A DNA stretch of 64,000 nucleotides, taken from contig JAPJBO010000779.1 in NCBI GenBank assembly GCA_030068145.1, positions 43,928-107,927 of the forward strand. Direction: 5' to 3'. The position numbers and the translations under genes are program-made. Positions 42,301-53,061 of this stretch are shown in pieces (within the stretch, counting starts at the first letter, position 1; the number at the start of each line of letters is the position of its first letter). The notes below the pieces were generated by a model, which worked only from the letters and a program-made list of their open reading frames with translations, was not told the origin of the DNA and did not search any database. Source of the stretch: Diplonema papillatum. Lineage: Eukaryota; Euglenozoa; Diplonemea; Diplonemida; Diplonemidae.

Positions 42301-44114
42301 TATCTCTCGTGGGACCATGTCGAAGCATTTCCGGAAGTCCAGCGCCACACCGTAGAGCGGCTCCCCGTCTAACAAGGCGTCCTCCATCTCGAGCCCAATT
42401 TCCATCAAGACGTCCTCGATCCGGTGACCTGGTCGAAAGCCTTTCTGTCCTTCTTCGATCCATTCCTCTTGCCACAGTACTATGTCCGCCAGCCTGCGGC
42501 AGGCCCATAGGCGGTACACGGCGGATGTGACGGTTATCGGTCTTGTGTGCAGCGGGTCTTGACTCTCATCCTTCGGCACCATCGACACCAGCGCAGTTGT
42601 CATGCTTGCCGGCCAGTCTCCAGTTGCTTCGACCAGGTTCATGACGTCCGCAAGTGCATTCAGCAGGGGGAGCGGCAACTCCCGCAGTTCAGCCATACGC
42701 CAGCCATCCACCCCTGACGCGCTTTTCTTCGGCTTCTTCCTCAGCAGAATTCGTAGCTCCTCCCCCGTGATTGTTCCGGCTTCCATCATATGTGGGCCGA
42801 TGTGATCCCGGAACCGATCCCGAAACGGCTCGTACTCCGGCTCTGGCCCGTCCTTGTACTTACGCAGGATAGGGTCCCACGCAGTGTTCAGCACCTCGTC
42901 CATCTCGTCAACATTTGCAGTCACTCCCGCCCCCTTTCGCAACACCCCCGACGGCTCAGCGCGTCCGGCGCAGATGGTTGTCAGACATCGTCTGCTCGCA
43001 TCGGCCCTCTCGTTCAGCTTGTCTCGGTATTTCGTAAACCTGGCCGCCGATCCTTCCTTTCCGAGCCTGCTCGTCTCTTCCCGCAATGCCGTGAGAAGCT
43101 GCTTCGCCTCCTCATGATCCGGGAATCCTTCTGTCCCTTGGCCATCTTTCATGCACGCCTGTGCCAGCCGCCTGCTGTTCTGCCAGCAACGGGATACCTC
43201 ATGCGGAACTGCCTCCGGCCCGCGCCGTTGCGCAAGGTAGCTGCAGATGCGTTCCATCCTGTGGATGGCCTTCCGGAGCCGTAGCTGTCTGCTGTTCGCC
43301 GCCCCCGACCCGTCGCTCGCAGTGCTTGCCGTGATGCAGACTCTTTTAGGTGACGTCTTTATCCCCCGGCCGGTACTTCTTCCCCTTTCTTCCGCAGGGA
43401 TTCCGAAGGCATCCTGCAAGTACTGCTCACTGACTCGTGACCACTCGAGCCAGGCCTCTTCCACTCGCTGTGCTGCCAGCCGTTCTGCGAAATCGGAGTT
43501 GGCCAGTCTCTGTACGGCTTCCCTGTAAGCTTCTGTGTCCGAGAGGCCCCACTTGGGTCCCCCCTCCGTAGAGATTTCCCGCGGTACTTTAAATCGCCAC
43601 ACGATTTGGCGCAGCGCCGCAATGTCCAGGGTCATTGTCACGAGCCGGTGTCCCGGCACGTTCACCGCGGTGGTGACGCATTGGCGGAAAGCTCCCGTCG
43701 TTATTCGGTTGAGGAGTATGCGGTCGATCCTCGTGCCCGATGTCCGGGCGCTGGTAAAGGTCGGTGGTGGTGGTGTGTCACCGGTACGCGCATGGTGCAG
43801 TTCCGCTGCGTCGGACCACCCATTCCTTAGTGCCTTCCGCAGTACAGGGGACCGGTCTTCTTCTGTGTTCAGGTCACCCACCACCATTATGGGGACGTCA
43901 CCGAGGCTATCCGCCGCTGCGAAGAGGATCTTCTCCAGCATGTCCTCACGCTCCTCGCTCTCCGCCCTCCCGTTTCCGGAAGGGCAGTAGACATTGAACA
44001 CGTGCACGAACGTGTTGCCGGCCCCTGTTGCTACTACCGTATGGCTCACTCGGTCCAGGGACCGTATTGCTGCGTGCGAGAGCGCCGTCATCGTATCGTA
44101 CGCCGGTATCGGTT
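39327..44114 (-). mobile_element. LINE copy L4, longest copy (4.8 kb)
   Basis: Non-LTR retrotransposon inserted at GTTAAGCA. The 3' tail carries no poly(A); it ends in the about 45-bp sequence that terminates TGCTTAAC. The 5' border (44114) falls inside the endonuclease domain and is followed by two further minimal tails (44115, 44159), so even this copy is 5'-truncated. All eight LINE fragments in the window share this strand. Confidence 0.9.
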
Positions 44115-44116
44115 TT
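39394..44116 (-). CDS. LINE polyprotein: endonuclease (partial), reverse transcriptase, zinc fingers
   Basis: One open frame of about 1570 codons. Residues 1-180: C-terminal part of an apurinic-like endonuclease (VVGDLN, TRIDRILLN, GHRLV); the N-terminal catalytic Glu region is missing. Reverse transcriptase about 500-720 with GFRPGHR, ALDFRKCFD, GILQGCPVS and SYADD. A CCHC-type finger CKHCG...HVFWDC near 1020. C-terminus (about 1300-1400): repeated CxxC, CC and HH clusters such as CTEHSTTKCGECKTAAACC, then a basic, proline-rich tail ending DDVIR. The first ATG lies in the flanking tail sequence, so the true start is lost. It acts by nicking target DNA and copying its RNA there. No RNase H domain seen. 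Confidence 0.9.
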
Positions 44117-44240
44117 TTAAGCATTGAGTTATTTTAAGCACATGAACCACATGGATTTGTTAAGCAGTGAGTTCTTTTGAGTACATGCATACTATACAAA
44201 TATTGTTAAGCAGCGGCTGCCAAAACTTGCCGTGACACCT
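44115..44240. mobile_element. Two minimal LINE tails and right half of J-type hairpin
   Basis: TTTTTAAGCA (44111-44120) and GTTAAGCA (44159) each start a bare LINE tail; GTTAAGCAGCGGCTGCC at 44205 resumes the target. With L4 this makes three insertions in one loop. Confidence 0.75.
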
Positions 44241-44473
44241 ATGATCAAAGTAAGTAGGAAAGGCGAAAGGTTGTTTAAAAAGAAATGGGGTAGGTGATAT
44301 GTTTTCGACCCTCGTAGCTCGCTAGGTAGGTGCTGGGCTAATTTCGGTCTGGGCTTGGGGTTTGCTTTGGGATGTAGACAGTACATACTTTTGCACACTT
44401 TTAACTTTGCTGGCCAGGTTTGTAATCCGGCCAACACCAACCAAGAATGTTGTAGTATGGCTAAAGATAAAGT

Positions 44474-44527
44474 GGTGTCACCTGAGGGGGTAATCTCAGG
44501 GCTGCCCACGTGATAAGCCGTTAAGCA
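44474..44527 (+). ncRNA. Three-way-junction element, T subfamily, left half, occupied by LINE L5
   Basis: GGTGTCA (44474-44480), hairpin CCTGAG/CTCAGG (44481-44486, 44495-44500), GCTGCC, CACG, then GATAAGCCG (44512-44520). The right half at 48297-48315 (CGGCTTATC, CCGTGACACC) is the exact complement of the apical and outer strands although 3.7 kb of LINE separates them. Confidence 0.65.
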
Positions 44528-47500
44528 TTGAGTTCTTTTAAGTACATGAACCACATGGATTAGCATGCACTGTGTCGCCGCTTAAGGTTACTTTATGACG
44601 TCGTCACCTGTCATTGCGTCGTCAAGGTCGAGTACTTGTGGCGCCAGGGGCGCTGGGCTTTCTTGCGGTTCTGGAGATTGCGCGGAGGGGCACAGGTGCG
44701 GACAATCTTGCACGTTTTTCACTCTCGAGGGCACTGGAGTGCTTGGGGACGTCGAACGTTTCTGGTAGCTGTTTGCTTTAAGGGCCATCCTCTTCCTTCG
44801 TTGCACCCCTGACTCGGGTGTGGTCGCCTTCGCCTTCTTCCGCTTGCGGCCGGCGATCGGGCTCTCCTTCGGGGTGCCGAGCACCCTCTTTTTCAACGCT
44901 GGTCGTTCGCCGGTGCCTGGCGTTGGTGGCGGCCTCTTGGCTGCCCGTCCGGTCGTCGCCGTCTTCTGCTTCGCTACGGCGGGCGGCGCCTGCGCCGCGC
45001 GCTTTCCCGCCGGCGTTTCACGTTGTACGCCCCCCTGGGTGGGTGAGAGGGGTCTCTTCTTTTTGCTGTGTCCGGGGGTTGCCGGGGCGTTAGGTTCGTT
45101 TGGTTGGTGGTGGCCGCGGCGGCAGCACGCTGCCGGTCTCCTCTGCGTCAACGTAGGGAGCCTCCTGCATTCTTGGCAGGTTCCTCTGCCATGCGTGCGG
45201 CAGGCATGATGCCCGCTGCGGCAGCACGCCGCCGCCGTCTTGCACTCGCCGCACTTCGTCGTGCTGTGCTCCACGCACACGGCGATCGGCTGCCCATCGT
45301 CAGCGTGGTGATGGTGCCGACAGCACATCTCTACCGTGGGTACGTCCCTTCGGACGAGTGCTCGGCACGCCTCACACTTCCCCTTGTGGTGGGTCGCGCA
45401 GGTGACGAGTGCTTTCTCTACTCCGACACCCGGCATATGCACGGGGTCGGGGTGCAGCTGTGGTGGGACAGGCAGGGCCCACCTCGCCGCTCTCTCGGCC
45501 GTCCAGTCCGGGTACGTCGGGCACTGCGTCCCTATATCGCTTCCCTTCACCTGCTCTTCGAGGATCGTCCCCGTGTGTGCCTCGCGAAAGCGGGGCCTGG
45601 GCCGCACCCCCGATATCCCCGTGATGCCCATGAACGACAGCGACGTCGTCGGGCATACTCTCTCGCCTCTCTCGCAACTCCCCAGCCCTTGCTGTGTCGC
45701 CAGCTTGTCCAACGCGCTGATCATGCAGCGCAGGACGTTTCCTCGCTCCCTCACCCCCTTCGGTGTATTCTCGTGCAGCGGTATGCTGAGGCCTGAAAAG
45801 AGTTCAAAGTCGATGGCAAGCTCTAGCATTGACGCCTGCCCGTTCTCGGTCCACTCCATGTCTGATAGCCACGCTACCAACGCATAAAACGTCGGTAGTC
45901 CCCAGGCCTTGTTCCGCTCCCACGCCCATGCCGGGGCAATCCGCGCAAAGGGGTGGTCGAGCTTCTTGGCAGGCATCGCATCCGCTCTCGACCAGGGGGT
46001 CGTGGGGTTCCTGGCTACCCAGCCTCGTGCTTCGAGCCCTGCCCGTTCCGCTAGGATTTCAGCCATCATCTCCTGGAGCCGCCTTGAGAAGTGGGCATTC
46101 TCGGGTACTACCACTCCGTGTTCCAGCGTGCATCTGGGCCAGTCGGCGCGGTTGGCCGCCATCAGCCCGGCATGTGCCTCTCGTCGCCGTATGTGCGAGT
46201 ACGCTCCGCAGTCCCAAAATACGTGTTTCTCGTCCTCGGTATCGCCGCTTCCACAGTGCTTGCAGCTGGGCGCCTGCGGCTCAGCTCCGGCCTGCCTCAT
46301 CCGCGACGTGAACTCAGCCGTGTTCACTCCTCCCGCCAACGCTACACGTATAAGCCTCGCGGTGTGCGCGGGACATTCTCGCATCTTCCAGAAGGAGTTC
46401 GTCCGCTCCAGGTCAGCCCTCTGCACACCCTCGAATCCCGGCCGCCTCGCTACTAGACGGGACCACGTCTTCGCCCTCAAATCCGCCCTCACCTCATGCC
46501 CCCTCTTCGAGGGTGTCGAGGCTATCGGGTCAAACATTGTACCATTCCTCAGCGTGCGAGACAGGGGCCCTGGTCCCCATACGTGTCCACACTCCTCCAT
46601 GCTCCTCATCGCCAGCCCAACTGGCCCCAGGGGTAGGTCCCCCTCGGCGTACCTTCCCCGGATGCTCTCCATCAGAGGCAGAAGTCGTGGCAACCTCTCG
46701 CACGCCGCGTAGAACGCCGTCGTCACCCTATATGCTAGGCATGTACTGGGGTCCGTCAGGTGGCCCTTCTCCTGAAAATTTAGGACCATCTCCCTCGAGC
46801 GCTTTGGGTTGGACCCACCCCAGATCAGTCCCATCACCGACGTCGTCAGCCGTTTCATTGCCACCTTCGACACCGGCGCGAAAGAGCAGCCTGACAGCGC
46901 CGCCGGTAGCACATTCGACTGTACAATTCGGACCCGCTTCTCGTACCGGAACGGCGCATGGCGGAGGCCTTCCGCCAGGGCAGCCGCCTTCTCCACCCTC
47001 TCCGAGTCGGACCTTTCTGTCCTATTCTTCGCCGTCGAGACTAGGACCCCCAGGCACGTGACAGATTTGCCAAACCGCAGCAGCGCATCCACGCTGCGGA
47101 GTCTGAGCGTCGACTGATGCCTACGTCTCGTCGAGAAGGCGACCGTTTTCTGGAGGTTTAGCTCCATTCCGGTGAGCGTGCAGAACTCGTCTACTACGTC
47201 CACCCCCTTTTGCAGGGCGGCCTCCGACAGCCTGGATAGCAGCGTGGCATCGTCTGCGTACGACTTTGGGCTCACCCCCTCCGCTTCTTTCTTGACCGCC
47301 TTCATCACTACCGACAGCAGGGCATTGATGAGGATGACGGACACAGGGCACCCTTGAAGGATACCATTGGTCACACTAAACTCCCTGCCCACCCCTAGAG
47401 GCAGCTTGAAGCGTCTCGCGAGCAGTCTGTAGATCGCCCTCAGCGGCTTGAGAACCCGATTGTGCAACCCTAAGTCACCGGCCAGGCGCAGCACTATCTC

Positions 47501-48238
47501 TCGCGGGACCATGTCGAAACATTTCCGGAAGTCCAGCGCCACCCCGTAGAGCGGCTCTCCATCTAGCAAGGCGTCCTCCATCTCGAGCCCTATCTCCATC
47601 AGGACGTCCTCGATACGGTGACCCGGTCGAAAGCCCTTCTGTCCTTCTTCGATCCACTTCTCCTGCCACAGGACTATGTCCGCAAGCCTGCGGCACGCCC
47701 ATAGGCGGTACACAGCGGACGTGACGGTTATTGGCCTCGTGTGCAGCGGGTTTTGGCTCTCATCCTTCGGCACCATCGACACCAGGGCAGTTGTCATGCT
47801 CGCCGGCCAAACCCCAGTCACTTCGACCAGGTTCATGACATCCGCTAGCGCATTCAGCAGGGGAAGCGGCAACTCCCGCAGTTCAGCCATGCGCCAGCCA
47901 TCCACGCCTGACGCGCTTCTCTTCGGCTTCTTCCTTAGCAGAGTCCGCAGCTCCTCCCCCGTGATCGTTCCGGGTTCCATCAAGTGTGTGTCGATGTGCT
48001 CCTGGAACCGATCCCGAAACGGACCGTACTCCGGCTCTGGCCGGTCCTTGTACTTACGCAGGATAGCGTCCCACGCAGTGTGCAACACCTCGTCCATCTC
48101 GTCCACATTTGCAGTCATCTTCGCTCCGGTGCGCAACATTCCCGACGGCTCAGCGCGACCGGCGCAGACGGTCGCTAGACATCGTCTGCTCGCGTCAGCC
48201 CTCTCGTTCAGCTTGTCTCGGTACTTCGTAAACCTACC
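44520..48238 (-). mobile_element. LINE copy L5 (3.7 kb)
   Basis: Second long copy of the same family. GTTAAGCA at both borders (44520 and 48239). The 5' border lies in the linker before the reverse transcriptase. It differs from L4 by scattered substitutions, mostly at third positions in the catalytic region, and more freely in the C-terminal basic tail. Confidence 0.9.
44588..48238 (-). CDS. LINE polyprotein, endonuclease missing: reverse transcriptase and zinc fingers
   Basis: Open for about 1215 codons without a stop, from a linker segment (RFTKYRDKLNERADASRRC) through the reverse transcriptase (LDFRKCFDMVPRE, YADD near 47256) and the CKHCGSGD finger to DDAMTGDDVIK. Intact despite 5' truncation, so the insertion is probably young. 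It could not mobilise itself without the endonuclease. The Cys/His block near the C-terminus is as well kept as in L4. Confidence 0.9.
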   Translation of the reverse strand, partial: GRFTKYRDKLNERADASRRCLATVCAGRAEPSGMLRTGAKMTANVDEMDEVLHTAWDAILRKYKDRPEPEYGPFRDRFQEHIDTHLMEPGTITGEELRTLLRKKPKRSASGVDGWRMAELRELPLPLLNALADVMNLVEVTGVWPASMTTALVSMVPKDESQNPLHTRPITVTSAVYRLWACRRLADIVLWQEKWIEEGQKGFRPGHRIEDVLMEIGLEMEDALLDGEPLYGVALDFRKCFDMVPREIVLRLAGDLGLHNRVLKPLRAIYRLLARRFKLPLGVGREFSVTNGILQGCPVSVILINALLSVVMKAVKKEAEGVSPKSYADDATLLSRLSEAALQKGVDVVDEFCTLTGMELNLQKTVAFSTRRRHQSTLRLRSVDALLRFGKSVTCLGVLVSTAKNRTERSDSERVEKAAALAEGLRHAPFRYEKRVRIVQSNVLPAALSGCSFAPVSKVAMKRLTTSVMGLIWGGSNPKRSREMVLNFQEKGHLTDPSTCLAYRVTTAFYAACERLPRLLPLMESIRGRYAEGDLPLGPVGLAMRSMEECGHVWGPGPLSRTLRNGTMFDPIASTPSKRGHEVRADLRAKTWSRLVARRPGFEGVQRADLERTNSFWKMRECPAHTARLIRVALAGGVNTAEFTSRMRQAGAEPQAPSCKHCGSGDTEDEKHVFWDCGAYSHIRRREAHAGLMAANRADWPRCTLEHGVVVPENAHFSRRLQEMMAEILAERAGLEARGWVARNPTTPWSRADAMPAKKLDHPFARIAPAWAWERNKAWGLPTFYALVAWLSDMEWTENGQASMLELAIDFELFSGLSIPLHENTPKGVRERGNVLRCMISALDKLATQQGLGSCERGERVCPTTSLSFMGITGISGVRPRPRFREAHTGTILEEQVKGSDIGTQCPTYPDWTAERAARWALPVPPQLHPDPVHMPGVGVEKALVTCATHHKGKCEACRALVRRDVPTVEMCCRHHHHADDGQPIAVCVEHSTTKCGECKTAAACCRSGHHACRTHGRGTCQECRRLPTLTQRRPAACCRRGHHQPNEPNAPATPGHSKKKRPLSPTQGGVQRETPAGKRAAQAPPAVAKQKTATTGRAAKRPPPTPGTGERPALKKRVLGTPKESPIAGRKRKKAKATTPESGVQRRKRMALKANSYQKRSTSPSTPVPSRVKNVQDCPHLCPSAQSPEPQESPAPLAPQVLDLDDAMTGDDVIK

Positions 48239-48320
48239 GTTAAGCATTGAGTTCTTTTAAGTACATGAACCACGTGGATTAGCATGCACCGGCTGCCGGC
48301 TTATCCCGTGACACCTTTTA
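48239..48320. mobile_element. Minimal LINE tail and right half of T-type hairpin
   Basis: Bare tail 48239-48290 ends GCATGCAC and runs directly into CGGCTGC, CGGCTTATC and CCGTGACACC; here the octamer between tail and target is not duplicated, unlike other sites. Confidence 0.7.
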
Positions 48321-48469
48321 TATGCACGTTATTGAAAGAGTAGCGTTGGCACTCTTACAGGTAACAAAATAGCCCACACGCACACATTTAAAGTGGAAGT
48401 TCGCTTGTCGAAATTCGCTATACCAGCCAGTCATGACTCGGATGAAGCGAGAGTCGAACGTCCGAGAAA

Positions 48470-48668
48470 TTATATTTCTGAGCGGCTCTCCCCCACGTGT
48501 TGACGGCGGTGTCCTTTTTCTTTTGCATCTTGGAGAGGGCAAACGGCGTAAGTCGCGAGATCAGTTTCCGTTCAAGGATCTCGACTTTGGGGGTGAAGAA
48601 CTCCCCGATAAGATACTTACGCACGAACTCGAGGACTTTGACAACTCGACGGTTCTCGAGGTCGTGTG
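48470..48668 (-). CDS. Possible coding exon of an unrecognised protein
   Basis: Minus-strand frame ENRRVVKVLEFVRKYLIGEF, then a TPKVEILERKL segment, KMQKKKDTAVNTWGRAAQ. Codon third positions favour G/C as in the cyclase exons. It is flanked on both sides by D-type sequence (AGTTCGCTTG motifs). No clean GT donor follows GCCGCTCAG and the acceptor side is unclear. Could be an exon with unconventional introns or a gene relic. Confidence 0.35.
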
Positions 48669-48894
48669 CATTTTCAGAGTTCTAGTTCGCTTGAGAATCC
48701 GGGATTTTAGAGTCACCGGGTGACCTTCGTCGAATGGGTTCTTTTAAAGCTGGAGGGCATGCATGGCTTCTTTCGTGTACACTTTACTTGCCTTTGCTTT
48801 GGCAAGTCAGGTTCGAAACAATTTGTGACCGAACGCCACACTCCACTAATAAAATATCTTCAGGTTTTTAGAGTGAAAGTTCGGCCCAGATGAA

Positions 48895-49757
48895 TGTGTC
48901 GAGGCCGCCCAGTGCTTTTTAGAGTTATAGTTCGCTTGAAATTCCGGGGTTTTAGGGTCTCCGTGTGACCGTTCATGAATGGGTTAGAGCAAGAAAGGGC
49001 TATGTGGTTACGGGTTGTATATTTAGTGCACGCTTTCGTTATGGGTTATGGCTAGCCATGTCCGGGACTGTTTGTGACCGACACCAAGTGCATTCCTTCG
49101 TGGAGTGTAGTCTTGGGCCCCCCACGTTCTACAAGTTGAGCATTGAGTTCTTTAAGGTGCAAGTGCCATCAAGGCAGGCGAGCACTGTTCACGGGCTAGT
49201 GTTACTTTATGACGTCGTCCGTCGGGAGAGTCAACGATGATGAGGATGTGGTCAAACTAGTCATTTCCAAGTCAAGTTCAATTCCCGCTCGCTTTCGCGG
49301 TGCGGACTTTCCGGGCCGGTTTGGCTGTTTCCGGGTCGACGATGGGGAAGAAGTCAGGCATTCCATTTCGTGATCGAGCGTAGAGTTGTTCACGGCCTGC
49401 CGCGATCGCTTCGATCTTCGTGGCTTCCCTGAGCTTCGAGGACTCCTGCAGGGGTCGCTTCCGCCTCCTTCTGGGAGGCGCGTCTTTGGGCTCGCCGGTT
49501 GGCGTGCGCGGAAAGGGTTGTTTGTATGGGGATGATGTTCCCCGTTGATGACGTCTTGGGCGACGGTGATGATGACGGTGATGAAGGCGGGGAGGTTGGT
49601 GAGCTGGTGAGGTAGTTGAGCAGGGGTTGCCTTGTAGCCCGTACCGGTCTGTTGTCCGCGTTTATATGTATTTCATCGCAGAGTGGTGCTTGGGTTTCGC
49701 GACACTTGCGGTGCTTCACGTGGTGCGGGTTGTTTCCGCCCTAATATAAGGTTTTTT
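48895..49757 (+). repeat. D-family repeat split by LINE L6
   Basis: 48895-49134 and 49615-49757 join to the same sequence as 31405-31768. The join restores stem CTACAAG/CTTGTAG and loop TTGAGCAGGGGTTGC, giving direct before/after evidence of insertion in the loop. Confidence 0.85.
49135..49614 (-). mobile_element. LINE copy L6 (480 bp, diverged family member)
   Basis: Flanked by AGTTGAGCA at 49134-49142 and 49614-49622. Encodes, with one break, a serine/proline-rich, acidic C-terminal tail (49202-49612) ending LTLPTDDVIK, the same terminal signature as L5 with a different body. The 3' tail keeps only AAAGAACTCAATGC. It is therefore a related LINE family using the same target. Confidence 0.8.
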
Positions 49758-50261
49758 TTGGGTAGATTTGCAGGGTAATACTGTTCGTTGCTCGCCACAG
49801 TTAAGGCACTCTGGGCACACTGGTTGCACTTTTTGTGTCCTTTCTCTCGTTCCTGAGTGCTGCCAGCATAGGTGTGGACTTTGCGCAATGGAGATACCGT
49901 TGAGGACCCGCTGGATGTCCCGCCTGTGGTGTATTGAAATCGCGCGCCTCCATTCCAGCTCCCGTGAGGCTGTTGGCACGATTGCCATTCAAAGGCCGAG
50001 GCGAAGCCGAAAAAGCAGGGGTCACACGAATACAAGAAGGAACACAGCACATTTACCTCGTTTCATCTTTCGCAGCTGGCAGTCTCCTCAAACCTTTCCT
50101 ACGAAGCAGGTGCTTATACAAAAAAGGGAAGGGTGTTCGAGACTTTCAAGCGGTAGAAGATAAAGCAAGAGCACCTCAGGGAGACCCATGGCAATGAGCG
50201 TTACTCCGGTGCAAAGGAATGCGTGTAACAGAAGAAAAGAGCGCAAGGGAGTTGAAGTATG

Positions 50262-50475
50262 GCTAAATATAAAGTGGTGTCACCTGAGGGGGTGATCTCA
50301 GGACCGCCCACGTGAAAAGCCGTTAAGCATTCCGCTAAGCAGTGTGAACTTGAAATGCAGGTACCACAGAGGGTAAATTGCATGCCGTTAAGCATTGAGT
50401 TGTTTTGAGTACATGAACCACATGGATTAGCATGCACTCGTTAAGCAGCGGCTGCCGGCTTATCCCGTGACACCT
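50262..50475. ncRNA. Three-way-junction element, T subfamily, with three stacked insertions
   Basis: GGTGTCA, CCTGAG/CTCAGG, accGCC, CACG and GAAAAGCCG lead to GTTAAGCA (50322). Then GCTAAGCAGTGTGAAC, a LINE tail at 50387, and the right half at 50440 (GTTAAGCAGCGGCTGC, CGGCTTATC, CCGTGACACC). Apical strands pair with one mismatch. Confidence 0.65.
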
Positions 50476-50799
50476 TTTATATGTTGTTCGTTATCACGAA
50501 TAGACTACGTTGTAGAAAGAGTACTCTTACAGGTTCGTTCCCTCGTAGCTCGCCGGGAACGGGCACTCCAGTGAAACTGGGTATGTTACCGTTTCAGGTT
50601 TGGGAGAACTCGGGCTTTCAACAGCAACTAGCGGAGGGGAGGAATGGAAGAACGAGCTTGGAATGGATATGTGCTCAACACCGCAGCTGGTCCCGTCTAC
50701 GCCGTGTTTCGGTCTCTTTAAGCCACGGACACAGAAGGCGGACCATCATCAGCGCGAAACCTGAGTGTCTACAGCAGGGTGATTCGGGCTCATCAGGCG

Positions 50800-52665
50800 G
50801 CTGTTCGCAGCTCGTCATAGCCAGGACCCACCCATGCACCCCGGACTCCCACTCCGGATTGCGGTCGTTTGCGGTCGGCCTCAGTGGGACCCCCCCAATG
50901 CGGCACTCCCGCACTTTTTCACTCCCGCATTGACTTAGTATAATATATTCTGGCTGCTGAAGGGGTGTGCTACACGGGCAAGTCGGTCTCGGGAGAAAGG
51001 CCCTCGCAACCGTGTTTTCAGGCACCGGTTAAAAAAGCCAGGGCCCCCCGCCCGGATTGTGACTGCGACTCGCCAGACCGCGCTGACTTGTCTTCTGTGT
51101 TACGGCGGCAATCTGCGAAGTAAACTCCGCAGATGGCTATAAGATATGGCCTGACAACGTTTCGGGAATTGGAGCTTACCGGTAGAAAAACGCAGCGGAC
51201 AAGCAGCATCAACTTACCAAAAGGTGGTGAAAATGAGAAGAAGACAAAACTTTCTTGTTCTTAGCGCGTACGGGGATTACTCCTCTCTGAGGGGAGTTTC
51301 CTGTATTACTAGCACTTGCTGTCGTTGGCTTCGTCTTCTTCCTGCATCACCTCGTCTCCACTCCCTGCCTCACGGGCTTCGCGCCCCGTATATATATTGC
51401 GTAGTTCCTGCGTATAAGTCGATCTTTGAGTGCGTGAGCCCCTCCGAAGAAAGGTCCATCACACTAGTTCCAAGCTACTTAGCCCGGGTCTCTGGGTCGC
51501 GTCCCCCTCCTTCTTTTGGTCGCCTGGTCCTGCGTCTTGTTGATCCGTCCGGGCTGGGGGCTTCGCGCTTCCCCTTCGTCTTGCACCACCTCGTCTCCAC
51601 TCCCTGCCGCACGGGCTCCTACGTTTTGTGCCACCTGCGACGCGGGTCGCTTTACTGCTCTTCTGCGCGACGGCTGCTCTGTACTCGTTGCCTTGCGTAG
51701 TTCGTGCGGGGTTTGTGAAACGACGACGAGGGCTACATTGTATAAGTGTGCTGGACTTTTCGCCGCAGTGGCAAGCTTCGACGGTGGTACTGCACGGCTA
51801 CTTTCGCGTCGCAGATGTTTTGTGTATAATACTATGAGTATAAAAAAGGTAGCCCTACCCCGTATTGCGGGATTCTTGCGTACTTCGTTGCTTCGGTTTT
51901 CGGGTGGGTACCAACTTAGAAAGAAAAAGACGGGACAGCTCATCGAAAGGAGAGGAATTCGCTTTTTTCCCACCGGCTGACGGACTTTTCTTCCTTTTTG
52001 GAGTTAAAGTTCGCTTGAATTTTTTAGAGTTAAAGAATTTTTTGTGAGTCAAAGTCAGACTCTGGAGTTGCATGAGTATCCCAGTTCTCCTTGGGGAGCC
52101 GAGGATGAACCCGTGATGCTTTTGTGTTACCGTCGATACCGAGGGACGATCAGTTCGGTGCCTTTTTTTTTTTGCGTATACTTTTTTTCGTAATAATAAT
52201 TAGTTGTAAACACGAAAGAGAACACTGGCAGCGCGTTTGGGAGAAGACTAGCCTACCGATCATATTCACTCACTATCACTCACTAACAGGCTAATCCTCC
52301 CCCGGCGCGTACAAACAAAAACGGGGATTTATACGGCAGCAACCACGGTATAGTGCTACCTGATGTATGCTTGCCACCAATGCATCAGCAGAGCACAGCA
52401 AGCTGAAAAGCCGAGGTCAACTGACACGTTCCCACAGAGTGCCACAGACGGTATCTTTCTTCTTTTTCCAACATCTTTCTTCTTTTTCCAACCCCCGCGA
52501 GATCAAAACGTCGCGGGAGCACTGTTACGCACGCACATTTGCCCAGCCAAGTAATATTAGCCAGCATCCGGTTTTTCTTCATGCACGAACGGTCGCGCGC
52601 GGGTTCCATTGTATCGTGAATGGGCTCAAAAAACGCAAGCAGCGCGTTTTGGTTCTCCGCTGACC
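50800..52665. other. Stretch without recognised genes
   Basis: A segment CACCTCGTCTCCACTCCCTGCC is present twice (51345 and 51588) as part of a short duplication. D-like starts occur at 51995-52050. Long ORFs near 51500-51970 overlap on both strands and match nothing I know. Confidence 0.4.
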
Positions 52666-52669
52666 GAAG

Positions 52670-52896
52670 AAATACTCGAGGGACTGCCTTGTGCTCATTT
52701 CGAAGGAGGCTAGAGGGGGAGAAAACAATACAACGAACTACAAAGTGGGTCTTTTGTCGTTGAACGACAACGCCCGCCACTAAACCCAGATTCACCTGTG
52801 TTTCGTCTGGGCTACAGCACATTTACCTCCTTTGATCTATCGCAACTGGCAGTCTCCTCAAGCATTTCCTACAAAGCAGGTGCGTATACAAAAAAA
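52670..52896 (+). mobile_element. SINE-like element F, copy 3
   Basis: Full length, from AAATACTCGAGGG to GTGCGTATAC and an A run. Nearly identical to copy 1. Confidence 0.7.
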
Positions 52897-53061
52897 GACA
52901 CCCAGGTGGAATGGGGGAGAATCCTGCTCAAGACGAAAAGACGACTGGTGTCGACGGACTGGCACTGAAGTACACTACGCCGACAACGCACGGGAACCAA
53001 GCCGAAGTGCTACAAGACTTTGACGTTCAGTGCGTCGCTCAGACTGCCTGGAGGCCGCTAC

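Noticed and set aside
39420..48260. Many plus-strand ORFs opposite the two long LINEs
   Set aside because: They mirror the minus-strand LINE coding sequence; only the minus frames contain reverse-transcriptase and zinc-finger motifs.
48411..48490. tRNA-like or riboswitch fold around CTCGGATGAAGCGAGAGTCG
   Set aside because: Only one hairpin; the opposite strand reads as a coding-like exon.
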